Assembly (NCBI GenBank): GCA_018898455.1
Contig: JAHIJO010000115.1
Location: forward strand, 1-44,680
Length of the DNA: 44,680 nucleotides
Direction: 5' to 3'
From: Verrucomicrobiota bacterium
Lineage (GTDB): Bacteria; Verrucomicrobiota; Kiritimatiellia; JAAZAB01
Part shown: one piece after another, positions 15,966 to 24,231 of the stretch
Layout of the letters: every line of letters starts with the position of its first letter
Numbering within the stretch: the first letter of the stretch is position 1
The notes under the pieces: model-generated
The model's database searches: none
Told to the model about the DNA's origin: nothing
What the model saw: only the letters and a program-made list of their open reading frames with translations
Position numbers and translations under genes: made by a program

Positions 15966-18074
15966 TTATACCGATTCCGGTGGACGAGCGAAACAGATAT
16001 GCGCCCCCAGGTCGCTCCGTTTCAAAATCGCTCCAGTCGGACAGGCCTCAGCGCACTCCAGGCATAGCCGCTTCCCGGCTTCGTTTGCGGCGAATTCAAA
16101 GTAAGGCTGGATGCGGGTGTCGAATCCGCGATCCACAAACCCGAAAATCCCCAGTGCGTCGGCATCGCGACCGAGACGCACACAGAGGCCGCAATTGACG
16201 CATTTACCGGGTTCCAGAATGATATCCGGATGTTCCGTGTTCACCGTATAGTCGCGCCGGGCGCCTATGAACCGGTCGGGATCCGCGCCGTATTCCAGGG
16301 CGTACTCGCGGATGACGCAGTCGCCGGCGGCGCCGCACCCGCAAGCCAGACAACGCCGCGCCTCGCCGCGGGCCACATCCGGTGTAAGCCCCAATTCCAC
16401 TTCCCGGAAGTTGGTCACACGGTCTTCGGGCTCAAGTTCGCGCATAGGCGTGCGCTCGTTCTTTTCAATTCCCGCGAAACGCCTGGAAGTAATCGTCTCC
16501 GGATCTTTACCCATAGCCATCTTGAATACCGCCGGGCGTCCGACCACAGGTTGACCAGTCAGGTATTGGTCAATGGCGATGGATGCCAGGCGCCCGGATC
16601 CCACGGCCCACACGGCAATTTTCTGATCTTCGCAGGCCACGGCATCGCCGCCGGCAAACACGTCGGGACTGGAGGTCTGCATGGTTGCGGAATTCACCCG
16701 GATGGCTGTGCCTTGCGCGTCCAGTTCAAGGCCTTCTTGCCGGAGCATACCGGCGTCGATCTTCTGGCCGATCGCGGCTATCACAGTATCCGCTTCGAGG
16801 TCGAATTCCTGGCCGGACACGGGCACCGGGCGACGCCGGCCCGAAGCATCCGGTTCCCCCAGTTTCATCTGCTGACAGCGGATCGCCAGGCCGTGGTCCT
16901 GTTTCCGGATGGCCAGGGGCGCGGCCAGAAATCGGAAGCGCACACCTTCCCGCTCCGCTTCCTGCACCTCGACGGGCAGGGCCGGCATCTCGGTCCGCGT
17001 CCGCCGGTACAGGATGGTGACTTCCATGGCGCCCAAGCGCCGCGCCGTACGGACCGCGTCAATGGCGGTGTTGCCGCCGCCCACAACGACCACGCGCTTG
17101 CCAATATGCATCTTCTTGCCATGGGCGGATCGGGCTAAGAATTCCACGCCGCCCAGGACGCCGGGCAGGGTCTCACCCTCCACCTGGAGCGCCGAGGAAT
17201 ACGGCGCACCCACGGCCATGAAAATGGCGTGAAAACCTTCCCGCCGCAGGTCGGCCAGGGAGAAATCCTTGCCCAAGACGCGGTCATAGCGCATCTCAAT
17301 GCCCATCTCGATAATGGCGTTTAATTCTTTGCCAAGCGATTCCCGCGGGAGCCGGTAGGCCGGAATACCCCAGCGGAGCATGCCGCCTGGTTCCGGCTGG
17401 GCTTCCAACACGGTGACCGCATGGCCGAACTGACGCAGGAAAAAAGCCGCGGCCATACCGGCCGGTCCGGCGCCGATCACCGCCACAATTTTGCCGGTAT
17501 CAGGGCCCGGCGCCGGCCGGTGGATCCGGCCGCCTGCGGCATTCTCATCCGCCGCATAGCGGTGGAGCCAGCCGATCGCCAACGGTTCCTCCACGCGCAC
17601 CCGTCGGCATTGCGCCTCGCAGGGGCGCGGGCAGATCCGGCCCAGCGCGCCGGGAATTGGAAGGGCTTCCTTGATCGCATGAACGGCGTCGTCATTACGG
17701 CCCTCGGCAATGTCCTTCAGGAATTCCTGGATGTTGCACCCGGCGGGACAGGTCAGTACGCAGGGCGCGATGCAGTCGCCGCAATGATCGGACAGCAGGA
17801 GCTCCAGGCACATTTTCCGCGTCTCGCGGATGCGCGGGGACTGCGTTTGCACAACCATCCCATCCGTCGCCGCGGTACTACAGGCCGGGGCCGGATTGGC
17901 CCGGCCCTCGATATCCACCACGCAGAGGAAACAGGACGTGAACGGCTCCAGTCCGTCTTTATGGCACAACGTCGGGATTTGGATCCCCAGCTTGTTCGCC
18001 GCCGCCAGGATCGTTGCACCGGCCGGCACGGTCACCTGTTTTTCGTCAATCGTTAATATTATATCAGGGGACAT
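15966..18074 (-). CDS. GltD/NfnB-type NADP-binding flavin iron-sulfur subunit of a NuoEF-type complex
   Basis: Likely NADP(H)-binding subunit of an electron-bifurcating transhydrogenase of the Stn type. Domains in order: a [2Fe-2S] ferredoxin domain (1-80; Cys in TLCHKDG, SCFLC and ACST), a Cys-rich Fe-S region (DHCGDCIAPCVLTC, then CPRPCEAQC), a GltD-like FAD fold (IGAGPAGMAAAFFLR, near 195) and an NAD(P) fold (VVVGGGNTAIDAVR, near 330) followed by RRTRTEMPA, the basic stretch that favours NADP. The C-terminus has further Fe-S motifs (CLACGCG, CVNCGLC, CLECAEACP). No hydrogenase H-cluster motifs are present. It sits downstream of nuoF- and nuoE-like genes, interrupted by a four-helix-bundle gene. 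A formate dehydrogenase- or NfnB-associated protein is the main alternative. Confidence 0.8.
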   Translation of the reverse strand: MSPDIILTIDEKQVTVPAGATILAAANKLGIQIPTLCHKDGLEPFTSCFLCVVDIEGRANPAPACSTAATDGMVVQTQSPRIRETRKMCLELLLSDHCGDCIAPCVLTCPAGCNIQEFLKDIAEGRNDDAVHAIKEALPIPGALGRICPRPCEAQCRRVRVEEPLAIGWLHRYAADENAAGGRIHRPAPGPDTGKIVAVIGAGPAGMAAAFFLRQFGHAVTVLEAQPEPGGMLRWGIPAYRLPRESLGKELNAIIEMGIEMRYDRVLGKDFSLADLRREGFHAIFMAVGAPYSSALQVEGETLPGVLGGVEFLARSAHGKKMHIGKRVVVVGGGNTAIDAVRTARRLGAMEVTILYRRTRTEMPALPVEVQEAEREGVRFRFLAAPLAIRKQDHGLAIRCQQMKLGEPDASGRRRPVPVSGQEFDLEADTVIAAIGQKIDAGMLRQEGLELDAQGTAIRVNSATMQTSSPDVFAGGDAVACEDQKIAVWAVGSGRLASIAIDQYLTGQPVVGRPAVFKMAMGKDPETITSRRFAGIEKNERTPMRELEPEDRVTNFREVELGLTPDVARGEARRCLACGCGAAGDCVIREYALEYGADPDRFIGARRDYTVNTEHPDIILEPGKCVNCGLCVRLGRDADALGIFGFVDRGFDTRIQPYFEFAANEAGKRLCLECAEACPTGAILKRSDLGAHICFARPPESV

Positions 18075-18091
18075 GGTAAGGAATGGTTATG

Positions 18092-18125
18092 AAGAATGGT
18101 TGATGGTTAATAAGAATGGTTGATG
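18092..18125. repeat. tandem 14-bp direct repeat flanking the four-helix-bundle gene
   Basis: AAGAATGGTTGATG occurs at 18092-18105 and 18112-18125, a 20-base period; the second copy overlaps the coding 3' end. Related but inverted AATGGT-type motifs lie on the other side of the gene (about 18584-18612, ACCATTCCCCATCACCATTA). Such flanks suggest the gene is a small mobile unit. Confidence 0.5.
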
Positions 18126-18583
18126 AGGGATTGATAATCCGCACTTTCTTCTTTGATGACACCGATGCCGGGTTTGAATTTGCCGCGCAAACGGATTTTG
18201 TTTTCGATGCCAGCAATCAGGTTGCTGAGCTGACATAAAGTTGCCTCGTATTGAGACAGTAAGCTTTCGGCAACCGTCTTTTCGAGCATTTTGACATCTC
18301 TGGCATAATGAATATGAGTCATGGTTTCGCGCGCTTCCCGACGACAGCGATATAGGGACTGTAAATATTCCGTGCTGTATTGAGAATAAAATCCTTCTGT
18401 CATGTTGGCGCAGACTGATTCCGATGAGCGTAGCGATTGAGTCCGCAACCATAAAAAATCACGAGGATACTGCCGGCTTGCTTTTTCAACTTCCAGTGCC
18501 AAAGAGTAAAACATTTGGTAAACAGGCATGTCCTCGACACGTCTGATTTTTTTCTCTCTGGTCTTTTCTTCTCCATCAGCCAT
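18107..18583 (-). CDS. four-helix-bundle protein (S23/TIGR02436 family)
   Basis: Small cytoplasmic protein of 158 residues. The family was first seen in 23S rRNA intervening sequences and is widespread as a single-domain gene; its function is not established. Visible features are the opening VEDMPVYQMFYSLALEV, the central SLRSSESVCANMTEGFYSQ, and a third helix rich in Arg/Glu (YRCRREARETMTHIHYARD). An N-terminal charged extension (GEEKTREKKIR) precedes the domain. It separates the nuoF-like gene from the GltD-like gene of one complex and is bordered by AATGGT-type repeats, suggesting later insertion. A decayed relative lies at 3480-3735. Confidence 0.85.
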   Translation of the reverse strand: MADGEEKTREKKIRRVEDMPVYQMFYSLALEVEKASRQYPRDFLWLRTQSLRSSESVCANMTEGFYSQYSTEYLQSLYRCRREARETMTHIHYARDVKMLEKTVAESLLSQYEATLCQLSNLIAGIENKIRLRGKFKPGIGVIKEESADYQSLINHSY

Positions 18584-18610
18584 AAACCATTCCCCATCAC
18601 CATTACCTTA

Positions 18611-20395
18611 TCATTCCATCCTCACGGCATTGAATTTGCAGGCTTCCACACACGCTCCGCAGTGGATGCATTTCTGCTGATCCAGGAAATGCGGTTTTTT
18701 GCGGTCGCCGGTGATGGCCTTGACCGGGCAAATCCGGGCGCAAACCGTGCACCCAACGCAGGTTTTAGAATCAATCGTGTAGGTCAATAGGGCCTTGCAG
18801 ACCTTGGCCGGACATTTCTTATCACGGATGTGCGCCTCGTATTCGCTCCGGAAATAGCGCAGAGTCGTCAACACCGGATTCGGCGCCGTCTGGCCCAGGC
18901 CGCAAAGGGAAGTGGACTTGACCTTTACCGCCAGCTCCTCCAGAAGCTTCAGGTCGGCGTCGGTCCCCTTCCCTTCCGTAATGCAGGTCAGAAGCTCCAG
19001 CATGCGCTGGGTGCCGATCCGGCAGAAGGTGCACTTACCGCAGGATTCCTTTTTGGTGAAGGCCAGGAAGAACCGGGCGATATCCACCATGCAGGCGGTA
19101 TCGTCCATAACCACCATGCCGCCGGACCCCATGATTGCGCCGGTGCGGTTCAGTTCTTCATAATCGATGCGCGTGTCGAACAGGCTGGCGGGAATACAGC
19201 CGCCGCTGGGGCCGCCGGTCTGGACCGCCTTGACGGGATGACCGGAAATACTGCCGCCGCCGATATCTTCGACGATCTCGCGCAGGGTGATACCCATCGG
19301 AACTTCGACCAGGCCGCCGTAGCGTATTTTTCCGGCAAGGGCGAAGACCTTGGTGCCCTTGCTTTTCTCGGTGCCCATGGCGGCGAACGCTTCGGCGCCA
19401 TGGAGGATGATCCAGGGCGCGTTGGCCAGGGTTTCCACATTATTGATGGTGGTGGGTTTTCCCCACAGTCCTTTCTGAGCGGGAAACGGCGGACGGATAC
19501 GCGGCATGCCCCGGTCGCCTTCGATAGACTGGATCAAGGCCGTTTCCTCGCCGCAGACAAAAGCCCCGGCGCCTTCGCGCACGCGGATTTCAAATGAAAA
19601 TGAGGAACCGAGGATGTTCCGTCCCAGGAACCCGGCGGCCAGTGCTTTTTCAATGGCCAGGTTAATCCGTTTCACCGCCAGCGGATACTCAGCGCGTACA
19701 TACATGTAACCGATTGACGCACCGGTTGCGTAACCGCCGATCAGCATCCCTTCCAGTACTCGATGGGGATCGCTCTCCAGGACACCGCGGTCCATGAAGG
19801 CGCCAGGGTCGCCTTCATCGCCGTTGCAGATGAAATACTTTTGTTCCCCAAGCGCCGCCGCGGTAAATTTCCACTTGAGTCCGGTGGCAAAGCCGGCGCC
19901 GCCGCGTCCCCTCAGGCCGCTGGCGGTGATGGTCTCGATGACCTGGGCGGGCTTCTGGGTTTGAAGGACTTTGCGGATTGCCCGGTAACCGCCGGCGGCC
20001 ACATAGGCATCGAGGGATTCCGGATCGATGGCGCCGCAATTTTCCAGAACAATTTTTTTCTGCTTGGTTAGATAACGATTGACCGCTTCGGCCCGGCTGG
20101 CGCCGTTCAACAAGTATTTTTCCACTGGCTGGTTCCGGCCGACATGGTCCCGCGCAATCTGTTCCACACCCTCACGATCCAGATGCACATAGGTCCAGTG
20201 TTCACCGGAGGGTGCATACAGCTCCAGCATGGGTTCCCGGTGACAAAGACCCGCGCATCCGGTTTTCCGGAGCACGGCGCGCGCGGGATCTAGAATGGAT
20301 TCCAGATGATGGTAAAGGTCCAGCGCCCCGGCTGCGACGCCGCAGGAGCCGAGACCGACCGCGATGCGCCACTGTCCCTCTTGAGTTGATTTCAA
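18611..20395 (-). CDS. nuoF: NuoF/HydB-type NAD(H)-binding flavoprotein subunit
   Basis: FMN- and NADH-binding subunit of a soluble multi-subunit oxidoreductase. The first 95 residues are a thioredoxin-like [2Fe-2S] domain (Cys in LGSCGVAAG and KTGCAGLC). The NuoF core shows the FMN/NADH loop SGLRGRGGAGFATGLKW and NGDEGDPGAFMDR near residues 165-220, and the [4Fe-4S] motif ESCGKCTFCRIG near 470. Two more ferredoxin clusters close the protein (CVGCTVCARICP, CIHCGACVEACK). Its 594 residues match HydB/HndC-type subunits rather than complex I NuoF, which lacks the terminal ferredoxins. It lies 23 bases downstream of the nuoE-like gene. With the GltD-like subunit it suggests NADH/NADP/ferredoxin bifurcation. 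Confidence 0.9.
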   Translation of the reverse strand: MKSTQEGQWRIAVGLGSCGVAAGALDLYHHLESILDPARAVLRKTGCAGLCHREPMLELYAPSGEHWTYVHLDREGVEQIARDHVGRNQPVEKYLLNGASRAEAVNRYLTKQKKIVLENCGAIDPESLDAYVAAGGYRAIRKVLQTQKPAQVIETITASGLRGRGGAGFATGLKWKFTAAALGEQKYFICNGDEGDPGAFMDRGVLESDPHRVLEGMLIGGYATGASIGYMYVRAEYPLAVKRINLAIEKALAAGFLGRNILGSSFSFEIRVREGAGAFVCGEETALIQSIEGDRGMPRIRPPFPAQKGLWGKPTTINNVETLANAPWIILHGAEAFAAMGTEKSKGTKVFALAGKIRYGGLVEVPMGITLREIVEDIGGGSISGHPVKAVQTGGPSGGCIPASLFDTRIDYEELNRTGAIMGSGGMVVMDDTACMVDIARFFLAFTKKESCGKCTFCRIGTQRMLELLTCITEGKGTDADLKLLEELAVKVKSTSLCGLGQTAPNPVLTTLRYFRSEYEAHIRDKKCPAKVCKALLTYTIDSKTCVGCTVCARICPVKAITGDRKKPHFLDQQKCIHCGACVEACKFNAVRME

Positions 20396-20418
20396 CGTCC
20401 ACCTGTTGCTACGCCCCG

Positions 20419-20976
20419 TTACGGGGCATTATAAATTTTTTGCTCGGCGGAAAATTTATTTAAAATCTTACGTGCTTCATCAGGAGTCAACCGACCATAG
20501 GTTGTGTCGTCAATCATCATTGCCGGCGCCAGGCTGCAGCATCCGAGGCAGGCGACGGTTTCCAGCGTAAAAAGTCCATTTTCAGTCGTTTCCTTGTTTT
20601 TGATCCGCAAGGCATCTTCGACCGCCTGGCTGATGCGGTTGGCCCCATTGACGTGGCAGGCTGTTCCGTGACAGACGCGGATCAGGTGGCGGCCGACGGG
20701 AGTAAAGCGGAACTGATCATAAAACGTGGCGACGCCGTAAATCTGCCGTCGTGAAATGGCGGTATGTTCCGTCACATAATGAAGCGCCTCGGCGGGCAGA
20801 TACCCGTAAACCGCCTGGAGTTCCTGGAGGATCTTGATGCAGAGGTCGCGGCTTTTGCCTGTGCGTTCGATAATGGCTTCGGTCTTGGTCAAATCAATGG
20901 CGGGCCGGTTATGCGCTCCACATGGCGGCGGGCCATCCGTGAAAGGATACTGTTCCCGGGTAGTGTCTGCGCTCAT
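20419..20976 (-). CDS. nuoE: NuoE/HydC-type [2Fe-2S] subunit
   Basis: Thioredoxin-fold [2Fe-2S] subunit that pairs with the NuoF-like flavoprotein. The four cluster cysteines are in CHGTACHVNG and CLGCCSLAP; the N-terminal helical part includes LQAVYGYLPAEALHYV, and YGVATFYDQF is typical. 185 residues is normal. It is the first gene of the minus-strand operon, with GGAG eight bases before the ATG. The last codons (KFSAEQKIYN) are read from the 20431-20459 palindrome, and the stop lies in a second hairpin (20413-20427, GCCCCGT/ACGGGGC), so the intercistronic RNA before nuoF is strongly folded. Confidence 0.9.
   Translation of the reverse strand: MSADTTREQYPFTDGPPPCGAHNRPAIDLTKTEAIIERTGKSRDLCIKILQELQAVYGYLPAEALHYVTEHTAISRRQIYGVATFYDQFRFTPVGRHLIRVCHGTACHVNGANRISQAVEDALRIKNKETTENGLFTLETVACLGCCSLAPAMMIDDTTYGRLTPDEARKILNKFSAEQKIYNAP
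20431..20459. repeat. imperfect palindrome at a gene 3' end, copy 2
   Basis: Arms ATAAATTTT and AAAATTTAT with an inner GC/GC pair and wobble positions around TCG. Same layout (A/T-rich arm, GC-rich centre) as 2581-2607 and 39369-39397. It overlaps the last codons of nuoE. Confidence 0.55.
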
Positions 20977-21096
20977 CGTATTCGCTCCGCTGATAACGTA
21001 AGGATGAAAAACGAGCGTAACCTAGAAGATTTTAAGCCTTGGGTCAATAACTCTATCGCGTCCGCCCCGATTCATCTTGACAGCGGGCATGGATTT

Positions 21097-21125
21097 TTGA
21101 CATGAACGGGAAATCACAGAACAAT
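21097..21125 (+). promoter_or_regulatory. putative promoter of the UroD-family gene
   Basis: TTGACA (21097-21102), 17 bases, then AACAAT (21120-21125, four of six matches to TATAAT). It lies in the 177-base divergent region between nuoE and the UroD-like gene. A second TTGACA at 21076-21081 lacks a good -10. Confidence 0.4.
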
Positions 21126-21153
21126 TTTCATCATCCGATGTAAGGAATACCTT

Positions 21154-22287
21154 ATGACTATCAAGCCCTGTCGTCAGAAATGGAAAGGGACGATGACCGA
21201 TCGTGAGCGATTCAACAACCAGATGCACTACAAACCTGTTGACCGTTGTTTCAATATGGAATTTGGGTACTGGCTGGAGAATTTCAAACTATGGCCGTTA
21301 TTTGTCGAAAATAATGTTACCAATAATACCGAGGCCGATATCTTCTTTAACTTTGATGAATTCAAAGTCATTGGCGGGAATGTATGGCTGGCGCCGCTAT
21401 TTCCGCAAAGCGTTGTATCGGAGAATGATACGTCAAAAATAATCATGAATGGTGATGGCTTATTGGCGGAAATTCCAAAGGACGGACATGACACCATTCC
21501 GCATTTCATGAAAGCTTCCGTGGTGACTCCGGACGATTGGAAGCGATGCAAGGCAGAGCGTATGCGTAGGGATGATCCGGCGCGTAAAGTGGATTTTAAA
21601 GCTCTCAAAACGGCGCATCCGCTCACTCGGAATTATCCGCTCGGGGTATCGTGCGGATCCATGATTGGGAAAATCAGGGATATGTTGACCTTTGAAGGCT
21701 TGGCCTATGCCGTTTATGACTACCCTGATATGGTGGAAGATATGGTCGAAACGTGTTGCACTTTGGTGGAAGACTTCCTCGATCAGGTCCTGGCACACAT
21801 TGATTTTGACTTTGCCTCAGGATGGGAGGATATCTGTTTCAAAAACGGTCCGATCGTATCAGTGGATTTCTTTAAGAACGTGGTTACGCCCCGCTATAAG
21901 AGAATTCACAGGAAACTGAAGGCTGCCGGGATTGATATCTGGTATATGGATTGTGATGGCGATGTCCGGCCTATTCTTCCGTACTTCATGGAGGGAGGGA
22001 TAAATTGTCTGTTTCCATTTGAAGTTAATGGATGTGCCCATCCGGCTGTATTATTGAAGGAATATGACAAGGATCTCCGTATTATGGGCGGAGTTGATAA
22101 ATTAGAGCTGGGAAAAGGTCCAAAAGCTATTCAAGCCTATCTGAAGACGTTAATCCCTCTGGTTGAACGAGGTGGGTATATTCCATTCTGTGATCATCGC
22201 TGTCCGCCTAATGTAAAACCCGAGGATTACCTGTATTATCTTGATCTTAAAGAGCAGATGTTCGGCTTAGCAGCCTATCGGGCTTAG
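21154..22287 (+). CDS. uroporphyrinogen decarboxylase (UroD)-family protein
   Basis: TIM-barrel protein of the UroD/MtaA superfamily. Members include haem-pathway decarboxylases and corrinoid-dependent methyltransferases. The entry TDRERFNNQMHYKPVDR and the C-terminal DHRCPPNVKPEDYLYYL are typical of the uncharacterised UroD-like branch abundant in PVC bacteria, and the mid part has WYMDCDGDVRPILPYFMEGG. True HemE motifs are not evident, so haem synthesis is unlikely; methyl transfer is possible but unproven. AAGGA seven bases before the first ATG supports 21154; homology begins only at the second ATG (21193), which could be the real start. It converges with mnmG. Confidence 0.75.
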   Translation: MTIKPCRQKWKGTMTDRERFNNQMHYKPVDRCFNMEFGYWLENFKLWPLFVENNVTNNTEADIFFNFDEFKVIGGNVWLAPLFPQSVVSENDTSKIIMNGDGLLAEIPKDGHDTIPHFMKASVVTPDDWKRCKAERMRRDDPARKVDFKALKTAHPLTRNYPLGVSCGSMIGKIRDMLTFEGLAYAVYDYPDMVEDMVETCCTLVEDFLDQVLAHIDFDFASGWEDICFKNGPIVSVDFFKNVVTPRYKRIHRKLKAAGIDIWYMDCDGDVRPILPYFMEGGINCLFPFEVNGCAHPAVLLKEYDKDLRIMGGVDKLELGKGPKAIQAYLKTLIPLVERGGYIPFCDHRCPPNVKPEDYLYYLDLKEQMFGLAAYRA

Positions 22288-22323
22288 GGCCTCAGTCTGC
22301 TCCTGATAATAACTCTGTGTATT

Positions 22324-24231
22324 TCATGATTGGCCAACAGGTTCGCCTCGTTTGATCCACACTGAGAGAATGGCGATATCAGATGGATTGACGCCTGGAA
22401 TACGAGCTGCCTGCAACAAATTTTCAGGTTTAACCTTCAACAGCTTTTGACGAGCCTCAAATCGAAGCGCCTTGATCTTATTATATTCAATCCATTTCGG
22501 AATACGTTGTTGCTCAACCACTTTTGACTTTTCTACAAGGTAATTTTCCCTGGCAATATAACCTTCATATTTAATGCGTATTTCAACCTGATTCTTGATT
22601 GCATCTGAAAGGCTTGGAATATCACTAGGCAAGTCTTTATAATGAATATCCGATCTTCGTAAAATTTGGGCAAACGAACAGTTCCCTTGGAATGTTGTTA
22701 ATAACCTGTTAATTTCTCGGTCAATTTCAATTGCATCAGATTTCGTTTTCATGATATCTTGCTGATGAACAATCCCAATGCTTTCAGCAAATGGCAACAT
22801 TCTATAAATGGCATTGTCTTGTCGCAAGGTCAACCGGTGTTCAGCTCGTGATGTAAACATCCGGTATGGCTCATCTATCCCCTTGGTTACAAGATCATCA
22901 ATCATAACTCCAATATAAGCATCGCTTCTTCCAATTATAATCGGATCTTTCCCCATCACTTTTCTGGTTGCATTCACACCAGCAATGAAACCTTGGGCGG
23001 CAGCTTCCTCGTATCCGGTTGTCCCATTTATTTGCCCGGCAAAGAATAGATTTTCCACTCGTTTTGATTCCAGTGTTAAAAATAATTGGGTAGGATCAGA
23101 ATAGTCATACTCGATTGCATAACCTAAATTTATAAATGAGGCATTTTCAAGTCCTGGTATTGAATGAACGAATTCAATTTGAACATTTTCCGGAAGGCTA
23201 TTAGATAGGCCATTAGGATAAACCTCAATAGAATTTCTTCCTTCTGGCTCAATAAACACATGATGCTGATTCTTATCATGAAATTTTACGATTTTATCTT
23301 CTATTGATGGGCAATATCTGACGCCAGTGGCTGTAATTTGTCCACCATATAGTGAACTTTCAGGCAAATGATTTCGAATGATTTCGTGGGTTTCAGGTGT
23401 TGTATGGGTTAAATAGCATGGAATTTGATCTGATCCAGGGGGCCAGGGTCTCATTGAATTATGGTAATGTTCCACGTGGAACATTTCTCTCATATTCGTA
23501 TCTTCAATCATTGAATGTTCCACGTGGAACATTCTCCAATCCTTTCTGGCAATCCTTGAAAAAAATGAAGGTGGATCATCTCCAAGCTGAATGATCATCT
23601 TTGAATAATCAATCGATTGCTTATGAAGCCTGGCTGGGGTTCCGGTCTTAAACCTGCCAAGGGTGAATCCAATCTTTTTCAATGACGCGCTTAATTGGCT
23701 TGCCGAATATTCACCTTTCCGACCACCAGGACAATTCGTTTTTCCTATGTGAATCACACCACCAAGGAATGTGCCTGGCGCCAATATTACTGCTTTTGCA
23801 TAAATTATTTCATTATTTATTATTACACCATTCAATTTGCCATTGGTAATCCATATGTCTGTCACCATGGCTTCAACGATTGTCAGATTTCGCGTGTTGG
23901 ATAATACCGAAAGCATTCTTAAGGAGAATGCTGATTTATCACACTGGACACGGCAGGACTGGACGGCAGGTCCTTTGCGTGTATTCAGAAGCCGGAATTG
24001 AATTCCAGAATAATCTGTATTCCTTGCCAGTTCTCCGCCTAAGGCATCAATTTCGAATACAAGATGTGACTTGGCTATTCCACCAACTGCGGGATTACAA
24101 GACATTCTTGATACAGCATCTTTTTGGATTGTAATGAGTGCCGTGTCGGCTCCCATTCTTGCAGAAGCAAGAGCCGCTTCACAGCCCGAGTGTCCGGAAC
24201 CAACAACAATGATATCAAATTTATTCTTCAT
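22324..24231 (-). CDS. mnmG: tRNA uridine-5-carboxymethylaminomethyl(34) synthesis enzyme MnmG
   Basis: FAD-dependent partner of MnmE in modifying U34 of tRNAs that read NNA/NNG codons. FAD-binding [20 protein letters not shown] is at residues 9-28, followed by [13 protein letters not shown] and [13 protein letters not shown]; the middle has [12 protein letters not shown] and IEPEGRN, and the C-terminal helical domain includes [12 protein letters not shown]. 635 residues is full length. A lineage-specific stretch near 233-257 encodes MFHVEH twice, because two parS sites are embedded there. The start directly follows the mnmE stop. The DNA is clearly more AT-rich than the stn-like operon. The usual downstream rsmG-parA-parB genes are absent. 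Confidence 0.95.
   Translation of the reverse strand: MKNKFDIIVVGSGHSGCEAALASARMGADTALITIQKDAVSRMSCNPAVGGIAKSHLVFEIDALGGELARNTDYSGIQFRLLNTRKGPAVQSCRVQCDKSAFSLRMLSVLSNTRNLTIVEAMVTDIWITNGKLNGVIINNEIIYAKAVILAPGTFLGGVIHIGKTNCPGGRKGEYSASQLSASLKKIGFTLGRFKTGTPARLHKQSIDYSKMIIQLGDDPPSFFSRIARKDWRMFHVEHSMIEDTNMREMFHVEHYHNSMRPWPPGSDQIPCYLTHTTPETHEIIRNHLPESSLYGGQITATGVRYCPSIEDKIVKFHDKNQHHVFIEPEGRNSIEVYPNGLSNSLPENVQIEFVHSIPGLENASFINLGYAIEYDYSDPTQLFLTLESKRVENLFFAGQINGTTGYEEAAAQGFIAGVNATRKVMGKDPIIIGRSDAYIGVMIDDLVTKGIDEPYRMFTSRAEHRLTLRQDNAIYRMLPFAESIGIVHQQDIMKTKSDAIEIDREINRLLTTFQGNCSFAQILRRSDIHYKDLPSDIPSLSDAIKNQVEIRIKYEGYIARENYLVEKSKVVEQQRIPKWIEYNKIKALRFEARQKLLKVKPENLLQAARIPGVNPSDIAILSVWIKRGEPVGQS
23468..23483. 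other. parS: parS centromere site, copy 1
   Basis: Perfect 16-bp palindrome TGTTCCACGTGGAACA, a known ParB-binding parS sequence (two changes from TGTTTCACGTGAAACA). It lies within the mnmG coding region and encodes FHVEH on the minus strand. parS sites are origin-proximal in most bacteria. Confidence 0.85.
23516..23531. other. parS: parS centromere site, copy 2
   Basis: Second perfect TGTTCCACGTGGAACA, 48 bases from the first and in the same reading frame of mnmG. Paired sites support deliberate ParB loading rather than chance. Confidence 0.85.
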
